64,000 nucleotides of DNA from Porphyromonas loveana. Lineage in GTDB: Bacteria > Bacteroidota > Bacteroidia > Bacteroidales > Porphyromonadaceae. Under the pieces are notes generated by a model, which saw only the letters and a list, made by a program, of their open reading frames with translations, made no database searches and was not told where the DNA came from. Both the position numbers and the translations under genes were made by a program. The stretch lies in assembly GCF_003096695.1 (NCBI RefSeq), contig NZ_QEKY01000002.1, positions 62,001 through 126,000 of the forward strand, read 5' to 3'. How positions within the stretch are numbered: position 1 is the stretch's first letter; each line of letters starts with the position of its first letter. Below are positions 35,657-44,800 of the stretch, piece by piece.

Positions 35657-37060
35657 ATGACTGAAGTAATGAAACAAACTCTGAGGGATAAACCTGCAGT
35701 CAGGTGGACTGCGCTTATCCTCGTGGCCGCCACCATGTTCATCGCCTACATGTTCGTGGACGTGCTTTCTCCGCTGAAAACTCAGTTGGAGCAGCAAGTA
35801 AACTGGAATTCTACTGTCTTTGGCTCATATGGCAGTAGCGAATTCTTTATCAATGTTTTCTTTGGGTTCCTCATTTTTGCCGGTATCATTCTGGACCGAA
35901 TGGGAGTTCGCTTCACAGCTCTTCTATCTGGTAGTTTGATGCTCATCGGAGCGCTTATTAAGGTATATGCCCTTAGTGAAACTTTCAATAATGGTGGTTT
36001 TGGCTACGACATGCTCAATTCTTTCTCTCATGCATTCCCGCCCTCAGCTAAGTTGGCCTGCGTCGGTTTTGCCATATTTGGTTGTGGTGTCGAGATGGCT
36101 GGTGTGACGGTGTCGCGCGCCATCGTCAAGTGGTTCCAAGGTAAGGAATTAGCTTTGGCAATGGGACTTGAGATGGCAATTGCACGATTGGGTGTTTTCG
36201 CCGTATTCTGGACATCACCCATGATTTCCAAGAAGTTCGAAGGTACACTTCAGAGCGTTCAGATGCCGGTGATTTTCATTACTTGCCTGCTCTTTATCGC
36301 TCTTATTATCTACGTTGTCTATGGTATCTTAGACAAGAAACTCGATACAGAAATACAAGATTCAAACATTGAAGAGGAAGAGCCATTCCGTTTCAGCGAC
36401 CTCAAGCAGGTATTCGGGAACAGCATGTTCTGGATTGTAGCGCTCCTCTGCGTGCTCTATTATTCTGCCATTTTCCCGTTCCAAAAATTTGCGACTGAGA
36501 TGCTCCAATCCAACATCGGTCTTACCGCCGAAAACGCTGCCCGCATCTTCAGTATGTTCCCCTTGGGAGCTATGGTACTTACGCCATTTTTGGGGGCTTT
36601 CTTGGACAAAATGGGCAAGGGTGCAACGATGCTTATCGTGGGTGCAGTGTTGATGTTTGCTTGCCACCTAACCTTTGCCATCTATCCATTTGAAGCTGGT
36701 ACCTCATCCTCTTTGGGAATTGCCATCGCTGCTATCGTAGTGCTGGGCATCTCATTCTCTTTGGTTCCGGCCGCTCTTTGGCCATCTGTCCCCAAGATTA
36801 TTGATCCCAAGGTATTGGGCTCGGCATACTCTGCAATTTTCTTTATCCAGAATATTGGTCTGATGGTTGTGCCCATCGTAATTGGTTCGATTTTGGATGC
36901 GACGAACAAGGGAGCTGTTGCCGGTGATCCCAAGAACTACACAGTTGCCATGCTTGTTTTTGCATCGTTTGGCGTTGTAGCTTTCTTCCTTGGATTGCTT
37001 CTCAAAGGTGCCGACGTGAAGAAAGGTTACGGCTTGGAACTTCCTAATATCAAGAAGTAG
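35657..37060 (+). CDS. Major facilitator superfamily transporter
   Basis: 467 residues with about 12 hydrophobic helices, beginning WTALILVAATMFIAYMFVD at residue 18. The MFS A-loop between helices 2 and 3 is seen as GIILDRMGVRFTALLSG near residue 80, and an equivalent second-half loop as GAFLDKMGKGATMLIVG near residue 315. A glutamate/aspartate-rich central loop (DTEIQDSNIEEEEPF) divides the halves. The family carries many solutes or nutrients across the inner membrane by facilitated or ion-coupled transport. The substrate cannot be read from the sequence. It is 26 bases after folC and ends at the terminator 37085-37126. Confidence 0.88.
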   Translation: MTEVMKQTLRDKPAVRWTALILVAATMFIAYMFVDVLSPLKTQLEQQVNWNSTVFGSYGSSEFFINVFFGFLIFAGIILDRMGVRFTALLSGSLMLIGALIKVYALSETFNNGGFGYDMLNSFSHAFPPSAKLACVGFAIFGCGVEMAGVTVSRAIVKWFQGKELALAMGLEMAIARLGVFAVFWTSPMISKKFEGTLQSVQMPVIFITCLLFIALIIYVVYGILDKKLDTEIQDSNIEEEEPFRFSDLKQVFGNSMFWIVALLCVLYYSAIFPFQKFATEMLQSNIGLTAENAARIFSMFPLGAMVLTPFLGAFLDKMGKGATMLIVGAVLMFACHLTFAIYPFEAGTSSSLGIAIAAIVVLGISFSLVPAALWPSVPKIIDPKVLGSAYSAIFFIQNIGLMVVPIVIGSILDATNKGAVAGDPKNYTVAMLVFASFGVVAFFLGLLLKGADVKKGYGLELPNIKK

Positions 37061-37084
37061 CTCCTGATATTCCCGAAATATGTT

Positions 37085-37126
37085 GTGTGCCAAAGGGAGC
37101 GTTCTTCCTTTGGCACACTTTTTTTC
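37085..37126 (+). terminator. Terminator after the MFS gene
   Basis: GTGTGCCAAAGG and CCTTTGGCACAC form a 12-bp stem with a 10-base loop, followed by TTTTTTTC. Confidence 0.92.
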
Positions 37127-37319
37127 TTCGATCAAACATACAAACACATTCCCACGGATAATGATTGTGGTGTATATTTATATATAATCGTGATTATGTT
37201 TAGTTGTATGCTAAAAAGCTCAATAACAACGCAGAAAGACAGACACTACAAATGGATCTGGCTTTTCTTGCCAACGAAGAATGGACTGCAAGGAGACAAA
37301 CTAAGCAAAGGATAAAACT

Positions 37320-37385
37320 GTCCTTAATAAAGGATAGATTTATCCACCGTAGAGGACAGAACCATCCTCCCCTAAGGACATAACC
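37320..37385 (+). repeat. 22-bp palindromic tandem repeat, copy 4
   Basis: Three 22-base units at 37320, 37342 and 37364; the first has GTCCTTAATAAAGGAT, the other two start ATCC. Downstream, GTGCATACGAGAACTTGG matches the flank of the larger copies at 48318 and 55169. The remaining gap 37061-37604 holds the MFS terminator and the next promoter. Confidence 0.7.
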
Positions 37386-37487
37386 GAACTTCCTATAGAT
37401 ACCCATCAGCTAAGCAAATAAGTGCATACGAGAACTTGGTCTCCCTACTTCTTTCTTTTCTATGAGAGATTGACGGAAGAAATCAAC

Positions 37488-37495
37488 TACATTTG
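37488..37495 (+). promoter_or_regulatory. -7 element of the 37605 gene
   Basis: TACATTTG, perfect match, giving a leader of about 100 bases before ATG 37605. Confidence 0.55.
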
Positions 37496-37604
37496 CACCA
37501 CGGGTAGTCAGACGCTGTCAGGGATGATCAATTTTTCTCCCGACCCCGTTTGTTCTCGTAGAATAAGCATCCTTGTTTTCAGAGTATTTTTTAATTATTG
37601 ATAT

Positions 37605-38087
37605 ATGAACACTGCAACTACTATTCCTTCGGGGTACGATCGTCTCCCCACCGATTACCAAGTATGTGCCACCCGTCCCGACTGTCCTGTGAGGGGACAA
37701 TGCCTGCGTGCTTCGGCTTACGACACAGTGGCGAGAAAGGGCGCGAGCTTTCTCACCATTGTCAACCCTCTTATTCCTTGTACAGCAATAGGCTGTGAGT
37801 TTTTTGCCACCAATATGCCGATGATGTATGCTTTGGGTATCAGTCAGCTATTGGACGATCTGCCCTATCGTGCAGCTGTATCGATCAAAAAAGAATTGAT
37901 CGCTTATTTTGGTCGCACTAACTTCTTTCGAATACGGACAAAGGCCAGATACATCACCATCGAAGAACAGGCCTACATACGCTCACTCTTTCAAGACAAG
38001 GGGATTGACCCCGATCGGATTCGCTATGATGAGATGCATGCCATCTATGATACAGAAAGCCCCATTGTGCGAACCATTAATACCTAA
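37605..38087 (+). CDS. Cysteine-containing protein of unknown function, DUF6078-like
   Basis: 160 residues. Four cysteines are grouped at the N-terminus: YQVCATRPDCPVRGQC (C-x5-C-x5-C) and later IPCTAIGCEFF, which could hold a metal. The rest has short helices, KKELIAYFGRTNFFRIR and EEQAYIRSLFQDKGIDPD. The layout recalls the DUF6078 family of Bacteroidetes, from memory. No signal peptide. It is a single-gene unit with its own promoter and a shared bidirectional terminator at 38129-38169. No function is assigned. Confidence 0.65.
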   Translation: MNTATTIPSGYDRLPTDYQVCATRPDCPVRGQCLRASAYDTVARKGASFLTIVNPLIPCTAIGCEFFATNMPMMYALGISQLLDDLPYRAAVSIKKELIAYFGRTNFFRIRTKARYITIEEQAYIRSLFQDKGIDPDRIRYDEMHAIYDTESPIVRTINT

Positions 38088-38128
38088 AGCCGCTCCGTGG
38101 TGCCCTAATCTATCACAGCAATTAAGAC

Positions 38129-38169
38129 AAAAAGCGACCGTATCCAACAATCTGGATACGGTCGCTTTT
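38129..38169. terminator. Bidirectional terminator
   Basis: AAAAGCGACCGTATCCA and TGGATACGGTCGCTTTT form a 17-bp stem with a 6-base loop, between the convergent 37605 and 38189 genes. Confidence 0.9.
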
Positions 38170-38188
38170 CTAATATTACTAAGGGATA

Positions 38189-39436
38189 TTAGCTCAATTT
38201 GTGGATGATAAGTCCTGAACGGAGCTTCGGTTCGAACCACGTAGTCTTAGGAGGCATGATGTTACCAGAGTCGGCAATATCCATGAGTTGCTTCATAGAC
38301 ACGGGATAAAGAGCCAGAGCAACACGCATTTCGCCACTGTCCACGCGCTTCTTGAGTTCACCCAAACCACGGATACCTCCTACAAAGTCGATACGCTTAT
38401 CTGAACGGAGGTCTTTGATACCCAGAATTTCATCCAAGATCAAGTTAGACGAGATGGTTACGTCCAAAACTCCGATAGGATCGTTGTCGTTGTAAGTGCC
38501 CTCTTTGGCTGTGAGTGAATACCACTTACCTCCCAAGTAGAGAGAGAAGTTGTGCAGCTTGTTGGGACGGTATTCTTCCGTACCCTTGCATTCAACATCG
38601 AAGTGTTGAGACAGCTTCAGCAGGAACTCCTCATCGCTCAGACCGTTCAGATCCTTCACTACTCTATTATAGTCGATGATCGTGAGCTGATCTGCAGGGA
38701 AGCAAACAGCCATGAAGTAGTTGTACTCTTCATCTCCGCGGTGGTTGGGGTTATTCTTAGCCTTTTCAGCTCCGACGAGAGCTGCAGCGGCAGAACGGTG
38801 GTGACCATCGGCGATATAAAGAGCAGGCATGGCTGCAAACAGTTCAGTGATACGCTTGATGTCTGCTTCTTCATCGATCACCCATACGTGGTGACCAAAG
38901 CCGTCGAACTCTGCTACAAAGTCATATTCTGCTGGACGAGCAGTATATTTCTTCACGATAGCATCCAGCTCCTTGTTCTCAGGATAAGCGAAGAATACAG
39001 GCTCGATGTTGGCATCGTTCACACGTACGTGCTTCATACGGTCTTCTTCCTTGTCGCGACGCGTAAGTTCGTGCTTCTTGATGACACCTTTCATGTAATC
39101 TTCTACGTAAGCACCCACAACGAGACCGTACTGAGTCTTGCCGTTCATCGTCTGAGCGTAAACGTAGTAGTTCTCTTTGGCATCCTGAACGAGCCAGCCT
39201 TTTTCTTGGAACATCTTGAAGTTCTCGGCAGCCTTCAGATATACATCTTCGTCATGCTCATCTTTCCCAACAGGAAAGTCGATCTCAGGACGAATGATAT
39301 GATAGAGAGACTTCTCATTGCCTTTGGCTTCTGCACGGGCTTCTTCAGAGTTGAGAACGTCGTAGGGACGAGAAGCTACTTGCTCTACTAAGTTCTTGGG
39401 AGGACGTACCCCTTTGAATGGTTTTACGATAGCCAT
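38189..39436 (-). CDS. DUF1015-family protein
   Basis: 415 residues. It begins IVKPFKGVRPPKNLVEQVASRPYDVL, the classic DUF1015 opening (PF.. with RPYDV). Other family blocks: FPVGKDEHDEDVY, HELTRRDKEEDRMKHV, and YIADGHHRSAAAALV near residue 230, the most conserved site with GHHR. The family is widespread and often placed beside serine-biosynthesis genes, with no proven activity. Here it is third in serC-serA-DUF1015, 17 bases after serA, which suggests a link to serine or phosphohydroxypyruvate metabolism. It is cytoplasmic by sequence. Confidence 0.9.
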   Translation of the reverse strand: MAIVKPFKGVRPPKNLVEQVASRPYDVLNSEEARAEAKGNEKSLYHIIRPEIDFPVGKDEHDEDVYLKAAENFKMFQEKGWLVQDAKENYYVYAQTMNGKTQYGLVVGAYVEDYMKGVIKKHELTRRDKEEDRMKHVRVNDANIEPVFFAYPENKELDAIVKKYTARPAEYDFVAEFDGFGHHVWVIDEEADIKRITELFAAMPALYIADGHHRSAAAALVGAEKAKNNPNHRGDEEYNYFMAVCFPADQLTIIDYNRVVKDLNGLSDEEFLLKLSQHFDVECKGTEEYRPNKLHNFSLYLGGKWYSLTAKEGTYNDNDPIGVLDVTISSNLILDEILGIKDLRSDKRIDFVGGIRGLGELKKRVDSGEMRVALALYPVSMKQLMDIADSGNIMPPKTTWFEPKLRSGLIIHKLS

Positions 39437-39453
39437 ATTCTATGTCTGGTCAA

Positions 39454-40374
39454 TTATTTGTTTACGCGAAATTTTTCGTTTCCGTTCTTGATGAAATCAA
39501 CAATCTGATTGGCAGCAGCAAGACCGGCATTGATATTGGCCTCAGCTGTCTGTGCACCCATCTTCTTGGGCGTTGCGAAGTAGCGACCTTCAAATTTAGC
39601 CATCTCAGCATCATTGGCAGGCTTGATGTCTGTTGCATACTTGAAGTCGGTGCGCTCTGCCATAAACTTACAGATGCTTTCTTCGTCGATTACTTCCTGG
39701 CGAGCCGTGTTGATCAGGCAACCACCCTTAGGCATTTTAGCCAATAGTTCGGCATTGATTGACTTAACAGTCTCGGGAGTTTTCGGGATGTGAAGAGATA
39801 CGATATCACAAGTCTCGAAGAGTGCATCGCGAGAAGCAACAGGCTTCACGCCTTCTTTTTCGATGTTAGCAGCAGAAACGAACTGGTCGTAGGCATATAC
39901 GTCCATGCCGAAGCCTTTGGCAATACGTGCTACATTTCGACCCACGTTACCATAAGCCAAGATACCCAGCTTCTTACCCATCAGTTCAGCACCGGAAGTG
40001 CCATTGAAGAGGTTACGATTGAGATATACGAGCATACCCAGTACCAACTCGGCAACAGCATTGGAGTTCTGACCCGGTGTATTCATTACACATACGTTAT
40101 GAGCTGTAGCAGCCGCCAGATCCACATTGTCATAGCCGGCACCTGCACGTACTACGATCTTCAGTTCCTTGGCTGCATCGAGCACTTCGGCATCGATGAT
40201 GTCGCTACGGATAATGATGGCATTGGCATCCTTCACTGCATCGAGGAGCTGCTTCTTCTCTGTATATTTTTCCAGCAAAACAAGCTCAAAACCGGCTTCT
40301 TCGATGATTCTCTTGATTCCGTCTACGGCTACCTTAGCAAAGGGCTTGTCGGTAGCAACCAGTACTTTAGTCAT
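39454..40374 (-). CDS. serA: D-3-phosphoglycerate dehydrogenase (short, ACT-less)
   Basis: 306 residues, lacking the C-terminal ACT regulatory domain of the E. coli enzyme. Catalytic Arg in VVRAGAGYDNVDLA (near residue 77), NAD-binding segment LGILAYGNVGRNVARIAKGF, and Glu in ARQEVIDEESI are present. At the place of the catalytic histidine (usually xPHxG) it reads FATPKKMGAQTAEA, so Lys replaces His. From memory, the same swap is described in an ACT-less group that includes the Entamoeba enzyme and Bacteroidetes relatives. It oxidises 3-phosphoglycerate with NAD, first step to serine. It lies between serC and the DUF1015 gene on one strand. Confidence 0.92.
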   Translation of the reverse strand: MTKVLVATDKPFAKVAVDGIKRIIEEAGFELVLLEKYTEKKQLLDAVKDANAIIIRSDIIDAEVLDAAKELKIVVRAGAGYDNVDLAAATAHNVCVMNTPGQNSNAVAELVLGMLVYLNRNLFNGTSGAELMGKKLGILAYGNVGRNVARIAKGFGMDVYAYDQFVSAANIEKEGVKPVASRDALFETCDIVSLHIPKTPETVKSINAELLAKMPKGGCLINTARQEVIDEESICKFMAERTDFKYATDIKPANDAEMAKFEGRYFATPKKMGAQTAEANINAGLAAANQIVDFIKNGNEKFRVNK

Positions 40375-40476
40375 GATTGATAACTACGGTTATGTGTTAT
40401 GGTTATGAAAAAAGGAGATAAGAGATTGTCACACCAAGAAAGAGGACAATCGTCTTATCTCCCGAAAATTATGTGA

Positions 40477-41559
40477 TTAGTGCTTAGCTTCGAATTCCTT
40501 CATTACGCTTACCAAAGCACGAACGCTTTCGATGGGCATAGCATTGTAGAGAGAAGCGCGGAAACCACCGACTGAACGGTGACCCTTGATGCCTACCATA
40601 CCGCGAGATGCTGCGAATGTGGCAAATTCTTTTTCCAGCTCCTTATATTCGTCCTTCATCACGAAGCATACGTTCATGATAGAACGGTCTTCAGTAGCTA
40701 CAGTACCACGGAAGAGCTTGCTACTGTCGATAGCATCGTAGAGAACGGCAGCCTTGTCGAGATTCATCTTTTCCAATACCTTCACACCACCGAGTTCCTT
40801 GTACCACTTCATTGTCTGGAGTGCTACGTAAACAGGGAATACAGGAGGTGTATTGAACATAGAATCCTTCTTGATGTGGATCTGATAGTTCAGCATATCA
40901 GGCAGAGGACGCTCTACTTGTCCGAGTACGTCGGCTTTCACGAGAACGAAAGTAGCACCGGCCGGTCCGATGTTCTTCTGAGCACCACCATAGATGAGGT
41001 CATACTTAGAAACGTCTACAGGACGAGAGAAGATGTCAGATGACATATCGGCCACGAGACGAGTTTTCGTGTCGAAGTCCTTACGGATTTCAGTACCGAA
41101 GATGGTATTGTTGCTCGTAAAGTGGAAATAGTCCGCATCCTCGGGGATAACGAAATCCTTGGGGATATATGAGAAGTTCTTGTCTTCGGAAGAAGCCAAT
41201 ACTTCTACTTCACCACCATATACCTGCGTCATGATGCGAGCCTGCTTGATAGCATTAGTAGCCCATGTACCGGTATTGATGAAGGCTGCTTTCTTCTTGA
41301 GCAAGTTCAGAGGTACCTGATAGAATTGGAGGCTGGCACCACCACCGAGGAAAAGGACTTCATAGCCTTCGGGCACATCGAGCAATTCTTTGAAGAGATT
41401 GCGAGCTTCGATCATTACACCGTCAAATTCTTTGTCACGGTGCGATACTTCGAGAAGAGAAAGACCTGTACCGGCGAAGTTGAGACATGCCGATGCTGCA
41501 TCCTTCAATACTAAGTCGTTGAGGATACAGGGTCCTGCTGTGAAATTGTGCTTCTTCAT
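40477..41559 (-). CDS. serC: Phosphoserine aminotransferase
   Basis: 360 residues, normal length. It starts [17 protein letters not shown] and has [20 protein letters not shown] near residue 70, [12 protein letters not shown] near residue 148 (substrate loop), and the PLP lysine in [15 protein letters not shown] near residue 193. The C-terminal [15 protein letters not shown] helps bind the phosphate. It transfers an amino group from glutamate to 3-phosphohydroxypyruvate, second step of serine synthesis and also used for pyridoxal phosphate synthesis. It is first in serC-serA-DUF1015, although the reaction order is serA then serC. A -7 box at 41649-41656 with a TTTG about 19 bases upstream drives it. 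Confidence 0.96.
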   Translation of the reverse strand: MKKHNFTAGPCILNDLVLKDAASACLNFAGTGLSLLEVSHRDKEFDGVMIEARNLFKELLDVPEGYEVLFLGGGASLQFYQVPLNLLKKKAAFINTGTWATNAIKQARIMTQVYGGEVEVLASSEDKNFSYIPKDFVIPEDADYFHFTSNNTIFGTEIRKDFDTKTRLVADMSSDIFSRPVDVSKYDLIYGGAQKNIGPAGATFVLVKADVLGQVERPLPDMLNYQIHIKKDSMFNTPPVFPVYVALQTMKWYKELGGVKVLEKMNLDKAAVLYDAIDSSKLFRGTVATEDRSIMNVCFVMKDEYKELEKEFATFAASRGMVGIKGHRSVGGFRASLYNAMPIESVRALVSVMKEFEAKH

Positions 41560-41648
41560 CAGAAAAACAATGTTTAAATTGGTTAGTTATTAGTAGTATT
41601 TTCTTGTTCTTTGATTGAGAAGATGCTTGACTGCATCTTTTTCCTGCG

Positions 41649-41656
41649 CAAAGGTA
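41649..41656 (-). promoter_or_regulatory. Promoter of serC-serA
   Basis: The minus strand reads TACCTTTG with a TTTG about 19 bases further upstream, fitting both Bacteroidetes promoter boxes. The start codon is 90 bases downstream. Confidence 0.65.
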
Positions 41657-41852
41657 CCAAATAAAACATACGCGCAAACTTATTCCCGAGAAATACCAGC
41701 GCAACTGTATCGAAATAGGGGTTATCATTCGCGTGAAGGGTGTCGAAGACTATTCTGCCAGCAGTAAAAAACCTAAAGTAAGGCTCATAAGTTATTTTGC
41801 CCGACTTTTAGAGTTCACTTCAAGCGTGGACTACAAAGCAAAGAACAAAAGT

Positions 41853-41918
41853 GTCCTTTATAAAGGATAGATTTGTCCTCGACTGAGGACAGAAATGTCC
41901 TTCCTTAAGGACAAAACT
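41853..41918 (+). repeat. 22-bp palindromic tandem repeat, copy 3
   Basis: Three units at 41853, 41875 and 41897 carry GTCCTTTATAAAGGAT, GTCCTCGACTGAGGAC and GTCCTTCCTTAAGGAC. Flanks out to about 42044 (TATATAATCGG, CATATCGCCATCTC, ATCCGTTCGATG, TATTTTGGTGCGGT) match the element at 48318-48610 with an internal deletion. It lies in the 568-base gap between divergent serC and glmS. Confidence 0.8.
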
Positions 41919-42127
41919 GAACTTCTATATAATCGGTGGCACATATCGCCATCTCGCCTATCGGTTAGCAAACCAAAATACCCTAAGATCCGTTCGATGC
42001 TATCATACCGCAAATAACAACCTGTATTTTGGTGCGGTGCTTTGGAGAATATACTTATTTGTTTGTTCTTTGCGTTTTGGTTCGGATGCATACGCATTGC
42101 GCAACAACATTAAAATATCGTCAAATT

Positions 42128-43972
42128 ATGTGTGGAATAGTAGGATATATCGGTATGCAAGAGGCATACCCCATCTTGATAAAGGGTCTTAAAAGGCTCG
42201 AATACCGCGGTTACGACAGTGCCGGAGTTGCTTTGATCGGAGACAATGGCAAACTAAACGTTTATAAAGCCAAAGGGAAGGTGGCTGAATTGGAGGCTTT
42301 TGTCCGTGACAAAGACATAAGCGGCACCATCGGCATAGCACATACACGCTGGGCAACACATGGAGAACCATGCACAGAGAATGCGCACCCCCATTACTCA
42401 TCTTCTGAAAACCTGGCTCTGATCCATAACGGTATCATCGAGAACTACTCTACCCTCAAGAGCAAACTACAAGATCAGGGCTTCTCTTTCCGAAGCTCCA
42501 CAGACACTGAAGTCTTGGTGCAATTGGTGGAATACATCCAGCAGACTAATCAGATCGACCTCATCACTGCCGTGCAGTTAGCCTTGCGACAGGTAATCGG
42601 GGCCTATGCCATCGCCATTATAGAAAAGCAGCATCCCGACGAAATCATCGTTGCACGGAAGAGTAGCCCCTTGGTGGTGGGGATCGGGAAAGATGAATTC
42701 TTTCTCGCATCGGATGCCACGCCTATTATCGAATATACGGATCAGGTGATCTATCTCGAAGATGAAGAGATCTGTCATATTCGTCGGGGAAAGGAGCTGA
42801 AAATAGTGAATCTGCACAATGTCGAGAAAAAGCATACGATCGAGCAAGTGACACTAAGTCTCGGTCAAATAGAGAAAGGAGGCTATCCGCACTTCATGAT
42901 CAAAGAAATCATGGATCAACCGGCATGCATGATGGATTGCATGCGGGGCAGAATCAATGTAGAAGCGTCCAATATTGTCTTGTCAGCCATCATTGACAAC
43001 AAGGATAAACTCTTGTCTGCCAGGCGTTTTATCATTGTTGCCTGTGGTACGTCTTGGCATGCAGGTCTGATTGGTAAGCATCTGATCGAGAGCTTCTGTC
43101 GCATCCCCGTTGAGGTAGAATACGCATCGGAGTTCCGTTACAGAAATCCGGTAGTCAGTGAAGACGACGTGGTAATTGCCATCTCTCAGTCAGGAGAGAC
43201 GGCCGACACACTTGCTGCTGTAGAGCTGGCCAAGCAGAAAGGGGCCTTTATATATGGTATATGCAATGCCATAGGGGCATCGATCCCGAGAGCGACTCAT
43301 ACAGGTTCATATATCCATGTCGGGCCTGAGATCGGTGTCGCTTCGACCAAGGCATTTACAGGACAAGTGGCAGTCCTTACGATGTTGGCTCTTACTCTTG
43401 CACGAGAGAAAGGGACGATAGACGAAGACACATTCCGGACTGTGCTGAAGGAGTTTAGTCGAATCCCTGAGCAAATGCAACAAGTACTCGCCCTTAATGA
43501 CAAAATAGCCGAGCTCTCGAAGATTTTCACCTATGCACACAACTTTATCTATCTGGGACGAGGTTACAGCTATCCGGTAGCGCTCGAAGGAGCTCTGAAA
43601 CTAAAGGAAATCTCCTATATTCATGCCGAGGGCTATCCTGCGGCAGAGATGAAGCACGGACCCATTGCTTTGATCGATGCAGAAATGCCGGTCGTAGTTT
43701 TGGCAACGAAAAATAGATTGTACGAAAAGGTGCTAAGCAATGTACAAGAAATAAAAGCCCGTAAAGGACGCGTAATAGCCCTGATAACGGAGGGAGATAC
43801 AGTCATGCCGGGGATAGCAGATTTTTGTATCGAGTTGCCGGACTTACCCGAATGCCTGACTCCGCTCATCTCAACCCTCCCATTACAATTATTGGCCTAC
43901 CATATTGCCGTCTGCAAAGGATTAGATGTGGACCAGCCACGCAACTTGGCCAAGTCGGTAACTGTGGAATAA
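42128..43972 (+). CDS. glmS: Glutamine--fructose-6-phosphate aminotransferase (isomerizing)
   Basis: 614 residues from ATG 42128. The open frame extends 33 codons upstream, but the start must give Met-Cys-Gly, because Cys2 is the glutaminase nucleophile once Met is removed; MCGIVGYIGMQEAYPILIKG fits exactly. The glutaminase domain (residues 1 to about 240) has HTRWATHGEPCTENAHPH. Two SIS sugar-isomerase domains follow: ACGTSWHAG, ISQSGETADTL, and FIYLGRGYSYPVALEGALK with the end PRNLAKSVTVE. It makes glucosamine-6-phosphate, feeding glmM in this window and then peptidoglycan and lipid A. No clear -7 box; copy 3 of the 22-bp repeat lies upstream. Confidence 0.97.
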   Translation: MCGIVGYIGMQEAYPILIKGLKRLEYRGYDSAGVALIGDNGKLNVYKAKGKVAELEAFVRDKDISGTIGIAHTRWATHGEPCTENAHPHYSSSENLALIHNGIIENYSTLKSKLQDQGFSFRSSTDTEVLVQLVEYIQQTNQIDLITAVQLALRQVIGAYAIAIIEKQHPDEIIVARKSSPLVVGIGKDEFFLASDATPIIEYTDQVIYLEDEEICHIRRGKELKIVNLHNVEKKHTIEQVTLSLGQIEKGGYPHFMIKEIMDQPACMMDCMRGRINVEASNIVLSAIIDNKDKLLSARRFIIVACGTSWHAGLIGKHLIESFCRIPVEVEYASEFRYRNPVVSEDDVVIAISQSGETADTLAAVELAKQKGAFIYGICNAIGASIPRATHTGSYIHVGPEIGVASTKAFTGQVAVLTMLALTLAREKGTIDEDTFRTVLKEFSRIPEQMQQVLALNDKIAELSKIFTYAHNFIYLGRGYSYPVALEGALKLKEISYIHAEGYPAAEMKHGPIALIDAEMPVVVLATKNRLYEKVLSNVQEIKARKGRVIALITEGDTVMPGIADFCIELPDLPECLTPLISTLPLQLLAYHIAVCKGLDVDQPRNLAKSVTVE

Positions 43973-44064
43973 TTGACGACATGAAACATCATTTCGGTAT
44001 TCTCTTCTTGACAAATCTGTTTTTGCATTATTAGTACCATTATTTCTGTCACCGACATTTTTTC

Positions 44065-44072
44065 TACTTTTG
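44065..44072 (+). promoter_or_regulatory. -7 element of efp
   Basis: TACTTTTG, perfect TAnnTTTG match, 78 bases before ATG 44151. Confidence 0.55.
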
Positions 44073-44150
44073 TGGGTGCAAGAGGTCATTTTCGATTGGA
44101 ATATAAGGTCTCTCCCCTACTTAGCTCATAATAATAACTCAAAGATATCA

Positions 44151-44717
44151 ATGGCTACAACAGCAGATTTCCGTAACGGTATGTGTCTCGACATCGAGGG
44201 ACAATACTACTTCATCGTCGAATTCCTCCACGTTAAGCCCGGCAAAGGCCCCGCTTTCGTACGTACCAAACTCAAGAATGTGGCTACAGGCCGTATCCTC
44301 GATAAGACTTGGAATAGTGGAGTCAAAGTAGAAGAGGTACGCATCGAACGTCGTCCCTATCAGTTCCTCTACCAAGACGAAATGGGTTACAACTTTATGC
44401 ACCCCGAGACATTCGAGCAGATTGCCATCCCTGGTCCCAGTATCGACGGTGTACAATTCCTCAAAGACGGCGATATGGTGGAAGCTATGGTTCATGCAGC
44501 CAGTGAGACTGTGCTCACTTGCGAATTGCCGGCGCACGTTAAGCTTCGCGTCACCTATACAGAACCGGGGCTCAAGGGCGACACTGCCACCAATACCCTC
44601 AAGCCGGCAACCGTAGAGACCGGTGCCGAAGTGCGCGTACCGCTCTTTATCCAAGAGGGTGAACTCATCGAAGTGGACACTCGTGATGGTTCTTACATCG
44701 GTCGTGTAAAGGAATAA
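44151..44717 (+). CDS. efp: Elongation factor P
   Basis: 188 residues from ATG 44151; the open frame extends 27 codons further, but that part covers the leader and was rejected. Domain 1 (KOW-like) has the tip loop [15 protein letters not shown] with Lys32 at the position modified by beta-lysylation in enterobacteria; modification here is unknown. Domain 2 has [25 protein letters not shown], and the C-terminal signature is [15 protein letters not shown]. It binds between the ribosomal P and E sites and rescues ribosomes stalled at polyproline. It has its own promoter and a strong terminator, so it is monocistronic. Confidence 0.96.
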   Translation: MATTADFRNGMCLDIEGQYYFIVEFLHVKPGKGPAFVRTKLKNVATGRILDKTWNSGVKVEEVRIERRPYQFLYQDEMGYNFMHPETFEQIAIPGPSIDGVQFLKDGDMVEAMVHAASETVLTCELPAHVKLRVTYTEPGLKGDTATNTLKPATVETGAEVRVPLFIQEGELIEVDTRDGSYIGRVKE

Positions 44718-44738
44718 GCGATTCTTCCAAACATATAT

Positions 44739-44779
44739 AAGAAGCCGCCAAGCTCTAACGAACTTGGCGGCTTCTTTTT
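44739..44779. terminator. Terminator between efp and the flippase gene
   Basis: GAAGCCGCCAAG and CTTGGCGGCTTC form a 12-bp stem with a 10-base loop, followed by TTTTTA on the plus strand. It can also serve the convergent minus-strand gene. Confidence 0.9.
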
Positions 44780-44800
44780 ATATTGCTGCCTTCTTGATTA

